The translations under genes were made by a program, and so were the position numbers. From contig PWRV01000102.1 in NCBI GenBank assembly GCA_003563455.1, positions 1 to 16,446 on the forward strand: DNA of 16,446 nt, read 5' to 3'. The notes below the pieces were generated by a model that saw only the letters and a program-made list of their open reading frames with translations, had not been told where the DNA came from and did no database searches. Below, piece after piece: positions 5,877 through 13,973 of this stretch; the stretch's first letter is position 1; every line of letters starts with the position of its first letter. This stretch comes from Thioalkalivibrio sp. (lineage in GTDB: Bacteria; Pseudomonadota; Gammaproteobacteria; Ectothiorhodospirales; Ectothiorhodospiraceae).

Positions 5877-8800
5877 ATGATCCGCCGAAGCCTTCGTCAC
5901 GGCCTTGCTGCGCTGGCGGTCGTTATGACGCTGCTGGTACTGCTCCTGCTCGCGCTGCGCCTGCTGCTGCCGCACTGGGCGGGCCTGACCACGCAGGTGG
6001 AGCAGCGTGTCGGCGCACTGATCGATCGGGAAGTGCAACTCGATTCGCTGCAACTCGGCTGGTCGGGCTGGGTGCCGGAGCTGGTGGCCCGCGAGCTGCG
6101 CATTGTCGGCGCGGACAGCGCGCCGCTGCTGGCGCGCGAGCTCGGCGTGAGCCTGGACCCGGTGCGGAGCCTGCGCGCGCGTGCGCCGGTGCTGCGCAAG
6201 GCGAGGCTCGCCGGCGTGGATCTCGAGGTCGCCCGCAATGCCGACGGCACCTGGAACGTGCACGGCTGGCATTTCGGAGGCGACCGGTCCATGGCCGTCG
6301 ACTGGAGGCGGCACTTCGCCGGAATGGAACGCCTGGAGATCCGCGACGGCTCGCTGCAGTGGGAGGATGCGCTTACCGGCGTCCAGACCATGCTCTTCGT
6401 CGACCGCGCGGGCCTGCGCGCCGACGCCGCGGGTCTGCGGCTGGCCGGCACCGGCAGCCTGCTCCCGGAGGCCGGCGGCCCGATCTATGTGGGTATCGTG
6501 ATCCCGCCAGCGGGCCCGGACCGGATCGATTTCTATCTGGAGGCCGACGACCTCCAGCTGCAGTACTGGACCCGCGCGACCGGATGGCTGGAAGAGGGTC
6601 CGTCAGGCATGAGCTCGGTGCGTCTGTGGGCGGACCTCGAAGACGGCCGCGTGCGCCGTCTCCAGGGGGAACACCGGACCCGGCTGATCCACGCGGCGCA
6701 GGTCCCCCCGCGGGTCGAGGAGTTGGGACACCGATTCCAATGGCGCCGGCGCGGTGCAGTCAGCGAGTCCCACTGGTCCGCCACCAGCCCCGGCGCCGGG
6801 GACGTTCGCCTCGAATACCGCGTCGCCGAAGCCAACCGGTCTGCGGACCGGATCACCGTTGCCGCGACCGGTCTGGATCTGCGCCGGCTTGCGCGTCCGG
6901 CCGCGGAGCTGCGTGTGCCCGGCATGCAGGGCCTGCAAGACCTCGCGGCACTCGATCCGGCGGGGCAGCTGGATTCCCTTTACCTGGACCTCGAGCGCGG
7001 AGACGAGGGCTGGCGCGTGAACGTTGCGGATGCCCTGCTGCGTTCCCTCGCCGTCGATTCGGTCGATGCGATCCCGGCCTTCAGCGGACTCGATGTCTCC
7101 CTGCAATGGCGCGGCGACCGCGGGGACCTGGTGCTGGACAGCAGCGGGCTCGGTCTGGCGATGCCGTCGCTCTTCGCCGACCCGCTGTGGGCCGATGGTG
7201 TGCATGCCCGTGTTGGTGTCGAACGCGGGCCCGAGGGCTGGGCTGTGGACATCGGTGATTTCCAGCTGGCGAACACGGATCTGGCCGTAACGGGCCGCGG
7301 CCGCATCGCGCTCGGAGCCGAGCCGCACGTGGATCTGGCGCTGGGCATCCTGCGCGCGGACGGACGCGAGGTGGCGCGGTACCTGCCGGTGCACAAGCTG
7401 CCCCCGAACACCTACCGCTGGCTGGTCGAGAGCATCCGGGCCGGCACGGTGACAGGAGGCGGCATGGTGTTGCGCGGCAATCCCGCCGACTTCCCGTTCG
7501 AGGACGGCAGGGGACTGTTCCACCTCCGGGCGTCGATCGAGGACGGGCTGCTGGACTACCGTCGCGGCTGGCCCGAGGCGCGCGAACTGTCGGGAACGCT
7601 GGTCTTTCACAACGCAGCGTTTCGGACCGAGCAGGCTGCCGGAAGAATCCTGGACACCGAGATCGCCGAGACCGAAGTGACCATCGGCAACATGCTGCGC
7701 GAGCCCGAGCTGGAGATCCGGGGGCTCGCCCGGGGGAGCCCGGATGATCTCGCGACCTATCTGGAACAGGCCGGCATTGCCGGTGGCTTCGGACCCGTTG
7801 TCGCCGGGGTGCAGGCTGAAGGGGCGAGCGAACTGGATCTGTCGCTGAAGATTCCGCTTTACCGTGAGGCCGCTGAACGGGTCGAGGTCTCCGGTCGTCT
7901 GGGTTTGCGCGGGGCCGGGCTGGAGCTGCCGGAGTCCGGCATCCGGCTCGCCGGGATCGACGGCGAGGTCGGTTTCGATCCGGTGACCGGCATCCGCGGG
8001 CAGGATATCGCCGCGCAGGTGCATGGGGAACGTGTGGCGCTGGATCTGCAGCGCGATGCCGCCGGGGAACACACCCGGATCCGTGCGCGCGGGCCACAGC
8101 CGCTGGCACCCTGGGTCGGCGAGCAGCATGCCGTTCTGGATTCTGTCCGGGGCATGACAACCTGGGAGGCCGACATTGCCATCGACGCGCGGGGCGATTC
8201 CTGGCTCGAGCTGTTCTCCGATCTTGAGGGTATCGAACTGGACTGGCCCGCACCCCTGGCAAAGACGACGGGCACGCGGCGTCCGATCCGGATCAGGTGG
8301 CCACTGGGTCAGCCGGGTGAGGCGACGGGTCGGATCGATTTCGACGACGTGCTCTCGGCCCGGGTGCGGGTTGCCCCGGGCCGGGGGGTCGAGCCGGGCA
8401 CGGTGCGGGCACTGGCACTCGCGCTGGGGCGGCCGCATCCCGAGGTTCCGTTGCTGCCCGAACGCGGGATTGATCTGCACGCCCGTCTCGAGTCGCCCGA
8501 TGCCGAGGCCTGGCAGCGGTGGGTGGAGTCGCTGGCGCCGGCAGACCCGCCGGTGGGTACTGCCGACGGGCTGCGGCTGCGCCAGGCCGAGATCGAGGTG
8601 CAGGAAGGACTGCGCTGGCGCGGTCAGTCGCTGCCGGGGCTGCGGGCGCGCCTCCGACCGACGGAGTACGGGCGGCGTCTCGACATCGACTCCGAGTGGT
8701 TGCAGGGGCGGGCCTGGTCGGTCCGTGGGGAGTCCCCCGACGACTCCGGGCAGCCCGGTCGCTGGTACGTGAATCTGGAGCGACTGCACCTCGACCGCTG

Positions 8801-9734
8801 GGCGGAAAGACCGGGATTCCCGGAGGGCAGCGACGTTGCGGGCCCGGCGGGTGGCCCTGGCGACGGGCCGGCGTCGGGCCTCGCGGATCCTCGGGCGTGG
8901 CCGGCGGTCGAACTGCGGGTGGACGATCTGCGCGTTGCACGCCTTAAGCTCGCGGATTTCGCAATCGACCTGCACCCGGTGGCCGAAGGCCTCGAGATCA
9001 GTCGCCTGCACGCCGCATCCCCCCGGGAGGGGGTGGCACTGGACGGCACCGGCCACTGGCGGACAACGCCGGACGGGGTTGGCGAGTCGCGTATCGAGGC
9101 GGAGCTCAGCGGCAGCGACTGGGGGCAGGGCCTTGGTTCCATGGGCATCTCGGCAGCGCTGGAGCAGGGCGAGGGTACCGGGCGTCTGCAACTGGTGTGG
9201 CCAGGGGCGCTCTACGCGCCGGACCTGGCGACGTTGCAGGGACAGGTCGAGATCGACGTGCAGGATGGGCAGCTGCGCGAAGTCGACCCCGGGGCCGGTC
9301 GCTTGCTGGGGCTGGTGAGCCTCGACGTGGTGCCGAGGCGTCTGCGCCTCGACTTCAGGGATGTCTATACTCAAGGGCTGGCCTTCGATCGCATGGTCGG
9401 TGAGGCGGTGCTGGATGGCGGCGATCTGCTGCTGCCGGAACTGCGGATCCAGAGCCCGTCGGCGGTGGTCAGGGTCAGTGGCCGTACGGGCCTCGTGGCC
9501 CGGGACTTCGACCAGTCGATTGTCGTGGTGCCGCGCCTGCGTTCCACCTTGCCCATCGTCGGGGCGCTGCTGGGCGGGCCGGTCACCGGGGTGGTCGTGC
9601 TGGTGGTGGAACGCGCGTTGGGGATCGGGGACCAGGTGGAAGAAGCGGCGCGGGTGGAATATTTCGTGACCGGTCCGTGGTCTGACCCGGAGGTGACGGC
9701 GCGTGTGAGAGCAGAACAGGGAACAGCAGACTGA
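5877..9734 (+). CDS. yhdP: YhdP-family giant AsmA-like envelope protein
   Basis: A 1285-residue protein, close to E. coli YhdP (1266). One N-terminal transmembrane helix (about 11-31) anchors a very long periplasmic part rich in beta-strand repeats, as expected for AsmA-like bridge proteins; YhdP, with TamB and YdbH, is implicated in phospholipid transport from the inner to the outer membrane. The family C-terminus is clear: GAGRLLGLVSLDVVPRRL (from about 1139), RDVYTQGLAFDRM, and the hydrophobic STLPIVGALLGGPVTGVVVLVV before a short strand-rich end. A Gly/Pro/Ala-rich stretch at about 983-1005 looks like an interdomain linker. Its position immediately after rng matches E. coli. The ATG at 5877 has only a weak ribosome-binding site. 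Confidence 0.93.
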   Translation: MIRRSLRHGLAALAVVMTLLVLLLLALRLLLPHWAGLTTQVEQRVGALIDREVQLDSLQLGWSGWVPELVARELRIVGADSAPLLARELGVSLDPVRSLRARAPVLRKARLAGVDLEVARNADGTWNVHGWHFGGDRSMAVDWRRHFAGMERLEIRDGSLQWEDALTGVQTMLFVDRAGLRADAAGLRLAGTGSLLPEAGGPIYVGIVIPPAGPDRIDFYLEADDLQLQYWTRATGWLEEGPSGMSSVRLWADLEDGRVRRLQGEHRTRLIHAAQVPPRVEELGHRFQWRRRGAVSESHWSATSPGAGDVRLEYRVAEANRSADRITVAATGLDLRRLARPAAELRVPGMQGLQDLAALDPAGQLDSLYLDLERGDEGWRVNVADALLRSLAVDSVDAIPAFSGLDVSLQWRGDRGDLVLDSSGLGLAMPSLFADPLWADGVHARVGVERGPEGWAVDIGDFQLANTDLAVTGRGRIALGAEPHVDLALGILRADGREVARYLPVHKLPPNTYRWLVESIRAGTVTGGGMVLRGNPADFPFEDGRGLFHLRASIEDGLLDYRRGWPEARELSGTLVFHNAAFRTEQAAGRILDTEIAETEVTIGNMLREPELEIRGLARGSPDDLATYLEQAGIAGGFGPVVAGVQAEGASELDLSLKIPLYREAAERVEVSGRLGLRGAGLELPESGIRLAGIDGEVGFDPVTGIRGQDIAAQVHGERVALDLQRDAAGEHTRIRARGPQPLAPWVGEQHAVLDSVRGMTTWEADIAIDARGDSWLELFSDLEGIELDWPAPLAKTTGTRRPIRIRWPLGQPGEATGRIDFDDVLSARVRVAPGRGVEPGTVRALALALGRPHPEVPLLPERGIDLHARLESPDAEAWQRWVESLAPADPPVGTADGLRLRQAEIEVQEGLRWRGQSLPGLRARLRPTEYGRRLDIDSEWLQGRAWSVRGESPDDSGQPGRWYVNLERLHLDRWAERPGFPEGSDVAGPAGGPGDGPASGLADPRAWPAVELRVDDLRVARLKLADFAIDLHPVAEGLEISRLHAASPREGVALDGTGHWRTTPDGVGESRIEAELSGSDWGQGLGSMGISAALEQGEGTGRLQLVWPGALYAPDLATLQGQVEIDVQDGQLREVDPGAGRLLGLVSLDVVPRRLRLDFRDVYTQGLAFDRMVGEAVLDGGDLLLPELRIQSPSAVVRVSGRTGLVARDFDQSIVVVPRLRSTLPIVGALLGGPVTGVVVLVVERALGIGDQVEEAARVEYFVTGPWSDPEVTARVRAEQGTAD

Positions 9735-9753
9735 TCAACCAACGGTGCATGCC

Positions 9754-10596
9754 ATGACAAATGTTGCCGCCATACAGATGGCGTCGGGACCGCAGCCCCA
9801 GGCCAATCTGCTGGAGGCGAAGCGGCTGCTTAAGGAGGCCGCGAGCAAGGGTGCGGGGTTGGTGGTGTTGCCCGAGAATTTCGCGATGATGGGGATGCAG
9901 GACGCCGACATCCTGAAGATCGCGGAGGATCCCGACGGCGGCCCCCTCCAGAACTTCCTGGCCGAGCAGGCCCGCCGGCTCGGCATCTGGCTGGTCGGCG
10001 GGACCGTGCCGCTGCGCACCGCCCGCGGTGACCGTGCGCGCTCGGCGTGCATGGTGTACGACGACCAGGGTCGGCGGGTGGCCCGCTACGACAAGATGCA
10101 CCTCTTCGACGTGCGCATCCCCGATGGTGACGAGCACTATGCCGAGTCGCGGATCTACGAGTCGGGGGATCATATCGTTACGCTGGATACGCCTTTCGGA
10201 CGCATGGGGCTGGCTGTCTGCTACGATCTGCGCTTCCCGGAACTGTTCCGGGGATTGCTGGATCAGGGTGCCGAGTTCGTCGCGATGCCCTCGGCCTTCA
10301 CCGCCCAGACCGGGCAGGCCCACTGGGACGTTCTGCTGCGGGCCCGGGCGATCGAGAACCAACTGTTCATGCTGGCCGCAGCCCAGGGCGGTTTCCACGT
10401 GAACGGCCGCGAAACCTACGGGCACAGCGCGCTGATCGATCCCTGGGGCCGCGTGGTGGCGCAGCTGGGCCGCAACCCCGGCGTGCTGGTCGCCGACCTG
10501 AGCTGCGACTGCGTGGGTCGTATCCGCAAGCTGTTCCCGGCGGTCCATCACCGCCGGCTGGCCTGCGAGGTCGAGGCGCCCGGCGCGGCTGAATGA
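9754..10596 (+). CDS. Nitrilase-superfamily amidase (Nit/deaminated glutathione amidase-like)
   Basis: A 280-residue cytoplasmic C-N hydrolase. The catalytic Glu-Lys-Cys triad is intact: Glu41 in LPENF, Lys114 in YDKMHLFDV and Cys156 in VCYDLRFPELF. The sequence MHLFDVRIPDG followed by YESGDHIV, and the overall length, resemble the Nit1/YbeM branch, whose members hydrolyse deaminated glutathione as metabolite repair. Other small omega-amides are possible, so the substrate is inferred. It lies 19 bp after yhdP and before tldD; a nitrilase gene in this slot is familiar from other gammaproteobacteria such as pseudomonads (from memory). ATG at 9754 is preferred over a GTG at 9745, which would add three residues; neither has a strong ribosome-binding site. 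Confidence 0.9.
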   Translation: MTNVAAIQMASGPQPQANLLEAKRLLKEAASKGAGLVVLPENFAMMGMQDADILKIAEDPDGGPLQNFLAEQARRLGIWLVGGTVPLRTARGDRARSACMVYDDQGRRVARYDKMHLFDVRIPDGDEHYAESRIYESGDHIVTLDTPFGRMGLAVCYDLRFPELFRGLLDQGAEFVAMPSAFTAQTGQAHWDVLLRARAIENQLFMLAAAQGGFHVNGRETYGHSALIDPWGRVVAQLGRNPGVLVADLSCDCVGRIRKLFPAVHHRRLACEVEAPGAAE

Positions 10597-10656
10597 GCCT
10601 GCTCCGGTCACGGTACCGGGGAACCATCCCACCGAAGCAACGCCAAAGGAATCACC

Positions 10657-12099
10657 ATGATTGACAGTCTTGCCCGAGAAACCCTGCTTGAGCCCGGCGG
10701 CGTCACTGACGACGGTCTTGCGTCCGTGCTGGGCGCAACCTTCGGGCGCGGCACGGATGGGGGGGACTGCTATTTCCAGTTCACCTCCCAGGAGGGCTGG
10801 TCGCTGGAAGACGGGCTGGTCAAGAGCGCGAGCTTCAACATCGAACGCGGCGTTGGCATCCGGGTGATCTCCGGCGATCAGACCGGCTTCGCCTACTCCG
10901 ACGAGATCAGCCTGCCCGCGATGCTGGAGGCCGGCCGCACCGCGCGAAGCATCGCCAGCGCCGGCCAGACCGGATCGGTCGCGGTGCGACCGGGTGTCGC
11001 ACGCGAAACCGCGCTGTATCTGCCGGACGACCCGCTCGGCTCACTGGACGAAGCACGCAAGATTGAGCTCCTCAAGCATATGGACGCTGTCGCGCGCGCT
11101 GCCGATCCCCGCGTGACGCAGGTGATCTGCTCGCTCGCCGGAGGGCGCGAGGTGGTGCTGGTCCTGACCGCCGAGGGCGAGCTGGTCACCGACGTGCGGC
11201 CGCTGGTGCGCATGAACGTTCAGGTCCTCGCCGAACAGGGCGGGCGCCGGGAAAGCGGATCGTCGGGCGGCGGCGGGCGCTCCGGGTACGCCTTCTTCAC
11301 CGAAGAGGACCGTGCCGGCGCCTATGCCCGCGAGGCCGTTCGTCAGGCCCTGCTGAACCTGGAGGCGGTGGACGCACCGGCGGGGACCATGAAGGGGGTG
11401 CTCGGGCCGGGCTGGCCGGGCGTGCTGCTGCACGAGGCCATCGGCCACGGGCTGGAGGGCGACTTCAACCGCAAGGGGACTTCGGCCTTCGCGGGCCGCA
11501 TCGGCGAGCGGGTCGCGGCCCCGGGGATCAGCATTGTCGACGACGGCACCCTGCCCGGCCGGCGCGGATCGCTGAACGTCGACGACGAGGGAACGATCAC
11601 CCAGCAGACGATGCTGATCGAGGACGGTTACCTGCGCGGGTACATGCAGGACCGGCTGAACGGCCGTCTGAGCGGAACGCGTTCGACCGGCAATGGCCGC
11701 CGCGAGTCCTACGCCCACCTGCCGATGCCGCGCATGACGAACACCTACATGCTCCCGGGTACGACCGATCCGGGCGAGATCCTCGCGTCGGTGGACCGGG
11801 GTCTCTACGCGGTCAATTTCGGTGGCGGACAGGTCGACATCACCTCCGGGAAGTTCGTCTTTTCCGCCTCGGAGGCCTACCTGATCGAGGATGGCCGGGT
11901 GACACGCCCGGTCAAGGGTGCGCCCCTGATCGGCAACGGTCCGGACGTGCTGACGCGGGTCTCGATGATCGGCAACGATCTCGAGCTGGACACCGGCGTC
12001 GGCACCTGCGGCAAGGAAGGGCAGGGTGTGCCGGTGGGCGTCGGGCAACCCACCCTGCGGATCGACGGCATGACCGTCGGCGGCACGCAGGCGGCCTGA
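10657..12099 (+). CDS. tldD: Metalloprotease subunit TldD
   Basis: A 480-residue protein, matching E. coli TldD (481). It carries the zinc-binding motif HEAIGH at 259-264 (His259, Glu260, His263) followed by GLEGDFNRKGTSAF. The C-terminal Cys451 in VGTCGKEGQGVPVGVGQPTLRI corresponds to the third zinc ligand. TldD pairs with PmbA/TldE to form a heterodimer that degrades unstructured peptides; in E. coli it matures microcin B17 and takes part in CcdA turnover. TldD supplies the catalytic site. A good AAAGGA site lies eight bases before the ATG. The pmbA gene lies about 410 bp downstream on the same strand, with only a small gene between. Confidence 0.97.
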   Translation: MIDSLARETLLEPGGVTDDGLASVLGATFGRGTDGGDCYFQFTSQEGWSLEDGLVKSASFNIERGVGIRVISGDQTGFAYSDEISLPAMLEAGRTARSIASAGQTGSVAVRPGVARETALYLPDDPLGSLDEARKIELLKHMDAVARAADPRVTQVICSLAGGREVVLVLTAEGELVTDVRPLVRMNVQVLAEQGGRRESGSSGGGGRSGYAFFTEEDRAGAYAREAVRQALLNLEAVDAPAGTMKGVLGPGWPGVLLHEAIGHGLEGDFNRKGTSAFAGRIGERVAAPGISIVDDGTLPGRRGSLNVDDEGTITQQTMLIEDGYLRGYMQDRLNGRLSGTRSTGNGRRESYAHLPMPRMTNTYMLPGTTDPGEILASVDRGLYAVNFGGGQVDITSGKFVFSASEAYLIEDGRVTRPVKGAPLIGNGPDVLTRVSMIGNDLELDTGVGTCGKEGQGVPVGVGQPTLRIDGMTVGGTQAA

Positions 12100-12154
12100 C
12101 AGGCAGCCTGACAGACAGGGAGTGCCCGCAGATCATCGATATTCAGGAGAGGAT

Positions 12155-12418
12155 ATGACGGAGCTCGCGTTTCTCGAGGAAGAGCAGTCCCTGCCGGAGG
12201 GCCACGGCGCCGACCACGTGGTGCAGTGGCATGTGTTCCGGTCCCGGCCGCAGGCAGAGCACTTCGCCCGCGGCATCCACCTTGAAGAGGGGCAGGAACT
12301 GGTCGGGGGTCATACCCGGGACAGCATCGGGTTGCTCTACTGGGTGGGCGTGCATGTGGCCGATCTGGACCAATGGGGCAACCGGGCCGCGGTGAACAAG
12401 CACGGGGCGAGCCCCTGA
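12155..12418 (+). CDS. Uncharacterised 87-aa protein between tldD and pmbA
   Basis: A small acidic protein beginning MTELAFLEEEQSLPEG and ending AAVNKHGASP. It has a central segment HVVQWHVFRSRPQAEHFARG and a more hydrophobic SIGLLYWVGVHVADLDQWG that could be a strand-turn-helix. No signal peptide, cysteine, metal motif or membrane helix is seen, and I do not recognise a family. The start is well supported: GGAGAGG (12146-12152) lies directly before the ATG at 12155. Its position between the two subunit genes of one protease suggests cotranscription and perhaps a linked role, which is inference. The base composition matches its neighbours. Confidence 0.72.
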   Translation: MTELAFLEEEQSLPEGHGADHVVQWHVFRSRPQAEHFARGIHLEEGQELVGGHTRDSIGLLYWVGVHVADLDQWGNRAAVNKHGASP

Positions 12419-12477
12419 ATCTGTTTCCGGCACGCCGCCGGTGTCCGTGGGCGCCGGATTCGACCTTTTGACGACAT

Positions 12478-12497
12478 GGCCGGGACAGGACCCGGCC
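12478..12497 (+). other. GC-rich hairpin just upstream of the pmbA ribosome-binding site
   Basis: GGCCGGG (12478-12484) and CCCGGCC (12491-12497) form a perfect 7-bp stem with loop ACAGGA. The hairpin ends five bases before AGGAG (12503-12507). No T-run follows, so it is not a classic terminator. It may influence pmbA translation or mRNA processing, or be fortuitous in GC-rich DNA. Confidence 0.35.
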
Positions 12498-12510
12498 CTG
12501 GCAGGAGTGG

Positions 12511-13899
12511 ATGGAGCGCATGGATCAAGCAGCACCGATGGATCAAGCAGCACCGGAAGTCCAGCAACTCTCGCACAGCCCCGAATCGATGCAGGAGCGG
12601 GTGGCCATGATCCTCGAGCATGCCCGCGCCTGTGGCGCGTCGGCGGTGCAGGCTGCGGTCAGCCAGAACGTGGGGCTGGCGGTGACCGTGCGCCGGGGCG
12701 AGGTCGAGACGCTGGAATACGAGCGCGACCAGCAGATGGGGCTGATCGCCTATTTCGGACAGTCCAAGGGGTCGGCATCGACGACGGACTTCAGCCCGGC
12801 GGCGCTCAGGCAGACGGCGGAGGCCGCCTGCCGCATCGCCCGCCACACCGAGCCGGATCCGCACGCAGGCCTGCCGGACCCCGACGAGCAGGCCCGGGAC
12901 TGGCCCGATCTGCAGCTCGATCACCCGTGGGATTGCCCCGCCGACCGGGCCATTGATCTCGCGCGGCAGATCGAGGCGGCGGGTTTCGCGGTCGACCCGA
13001 GGGTCGAAAACTCCGAGGGCGCAAGTGTCGGCACCCGCCGCAAGATGACGTTTCTTGGCGACAGCCAGGGCTTCATGGGTGGTTTCCGCAGCACCCGGCA
13101 CTCGATCTCCTGCGCTCTCGTCGCCCGGGGCGCCGGCGGCATGCAGCGCGACTACTCGTACGGGACCTCGCGTGATCCCGCCCGGCTGCCCGCCGCCGAC
13201 GCGGTCGGATGCGAGGCCGCGGAACGGGCCCTGCGGCGTCTGGACGCGCGCAAGGTCGGGACGCAGCAGTGTCCGGTGCTCTTCGTTCCGGAAATGGCGC
13301 GCAGCCTGATCGGCAGCTTTGCCCGGGCGATCAGCGGGGGCGCACAGTATCGCAAGAGTTCATTCCTGCTGGATGCGGCGGGCCAGGAAGTCTTTCCCGG
13401 CTGGATGCACATTGCCGAGGACCCGTTGCTGCCCGGCGCGCTGGGCAGCGCGCCCTTCGATGGCGAGGGCGTGCGTACGCGGGCGCGGGACCTGATCGCC
13501 GCCGGCGTGTTGCAGGACTACATCCTCGACAGCTACTCGGCCCGGCGGCTGGGCCTGCGCACCACGGGAAACGCGGGTGGCGCGCGCAATGTCAGCGTGC
13601 GGCCGCATCCCGGTGAGAAGGGGCTGCCGGAACTGCTGTCGGACATGGGCACTGGCCTGCTCGTCACGGAGATGATCGGACAGGGGGTCAACCTGGTCAC
13701 CGGCGACTATTCGCGGGGCGCTGCAGGCTTCTGGGTCGAGAACGGCGAGATCGCCTACCCGGTCGAGGAGATCACCATTGCCGGCAATCTCCGGGACATC
13801 TACCGCAGGATTGCGGCGGTCGGCAACGACGTGGACCTGCGGGGCAACATCCGCACCGGCTCGATCCTGGTCGAGGCGATGACCGTCGCCGGAGATTGA
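12511..13899 (+). CDS. pmbA: Metalloprotease subunit PmbA (TldE)
   Basis: A 462-residue protein, slightly longer than E. coli PmbA (450) and alignable to it nearly end to end. Conserved blocks include VTVRRGEVETLEYERDQ, GSASTTDFSPAAL, STRHSISCALVA, FARAISGGAQYRKSSFLLD, PFDGEGVRTRARDLI, SYSARRLGLRTTGNAGG, GQGVNLVTGDYSRGAAGFWVENG and ITIAGNLRDIYRRIAAVGND. It lacks the HExxxH site, as expected for the non-catalytic TldE subunit. The extra N-terminus contains two identical MDQAAP hexapeptides from an 18-bp tandem duplication, so the start is ambiguous: ATG at 12511, 12520 or 12538. AGGAG is three bases before 12511 and GGAG three bases before 12520. The conserved fold begins only at about residue 27. 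Confidence 0.95.
   Translation: MERMDQAAPMDQAAPEVQQLSHSPESMQERVAMILEHARACGASAVQAAVSQNVGLAVTVRRGEVETLEYERDQQMGLIAYFGQSKGSASTTDFSPAALRQTAEAACRIARHTEPDPHAGLPDPDEQARDWPDLQLDHPWDCPADRAIDLARQIEAAGFAVDPRVENSEGASVGTRRKMTFLGDSQGFMGGFRSTRHSISCALVARGAGGMQRDYSYGTSRDPARLPAADAVGCEAAERALRRLDARKVGTQQCPVLFVPEMARSLIGSFARAISGGAQYRKSSFLLDAAGQEVFPGWMHIAEDPLLPGALGSAPFDGEGVRTRARDLIAAGVLQDYILDSYSARRLGLRTTGNAGGARNVSVRPHPGEKGLPELLSDMGTGLLVTEMIGQGVNLVTGDYSRGAAGFWVENGEIAYPVEEITIAGNLRDIYRRIAAVGNDVDLRGNIRTGSILVEAMTVAGD
12520..12555 (+). repeat. Perfect 18-bp tandem duplication at the pmbA start
   Basis: ATGGATCAAGCAGCACCG occurs twice, at 12520-12537 and 12538-12555, with no mismatch. Each copy begins with an in-frame ATG and encodes MDQAAP. 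The duplication keeps the frame and supplies a second potential start. Its perfection suggests a recent slippage event. Confidence 0.95.
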
Positions 13900-13920
13900 G
13901 GCCGGGGCCTCGACACATTT

Positions 13921-13946
13921 GGGGACAGATTTCCCAATCTGTCCCC
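13921..13946. repeat. REP-like palindrome between convergent genes
   Basis: GGGGACAGATT (13921-13931) and AATCTGTCCCC (13936-13946) are perfect 11-bp inverted arms around a TCCC loop. They lie 21 bp after the pmbA stop and 27 bp before the stop of the convergent oxidoreductase gene. No T-tract follows on either strand, so a classic intrinsic terminator is not supported, though the hairpin may act as a bidirectional transcript end or 3' stabiliser. GGGGACAGATT palindromes recur between genes in many proteobacteria and are often associated with REP-associated Y1 transposases (from memory). Two GGTCCTTG copies follow at 13947-13954 and 13957-13964. Confidence 0.7.
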
Positions 13947-13973
13947 GGTCCTTGCGGGTCCTTGACTGGCCCC

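Noticed and set aside
3027..6314. A 1095-codon open frame on the minus strand across the transporter, rng and the start of yhdP
   Set aside because: It is antisense to three well-recognised genes. The product is His/Gln/Arg/Asp-rich with no domain, as expected when GC-biased codons remove stops from the complementary frame.
6603..9374. A 923-codon open frame on the minus strand inside yhdP
   Set aside because: It has antisense-shadow composition with no recognisable motif, and it lies fully inside a gene with clear family similarity.
12094..12114. Direct repeat GCCTGACAG at the tldD stop codon
   Set aside because: Two 9-bp copies 12 bp apart are too short to interpret, and no function is suggested by the position.
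12155..12418. The small gene as a microcin or RiPP precursor matured by TldD/PmbA
   Set aside because: It has no cysteine- or Ser/Thr/Gly-rich core and no leader-type cleavage site. Modification enzymes and an exporter are absent nearby.
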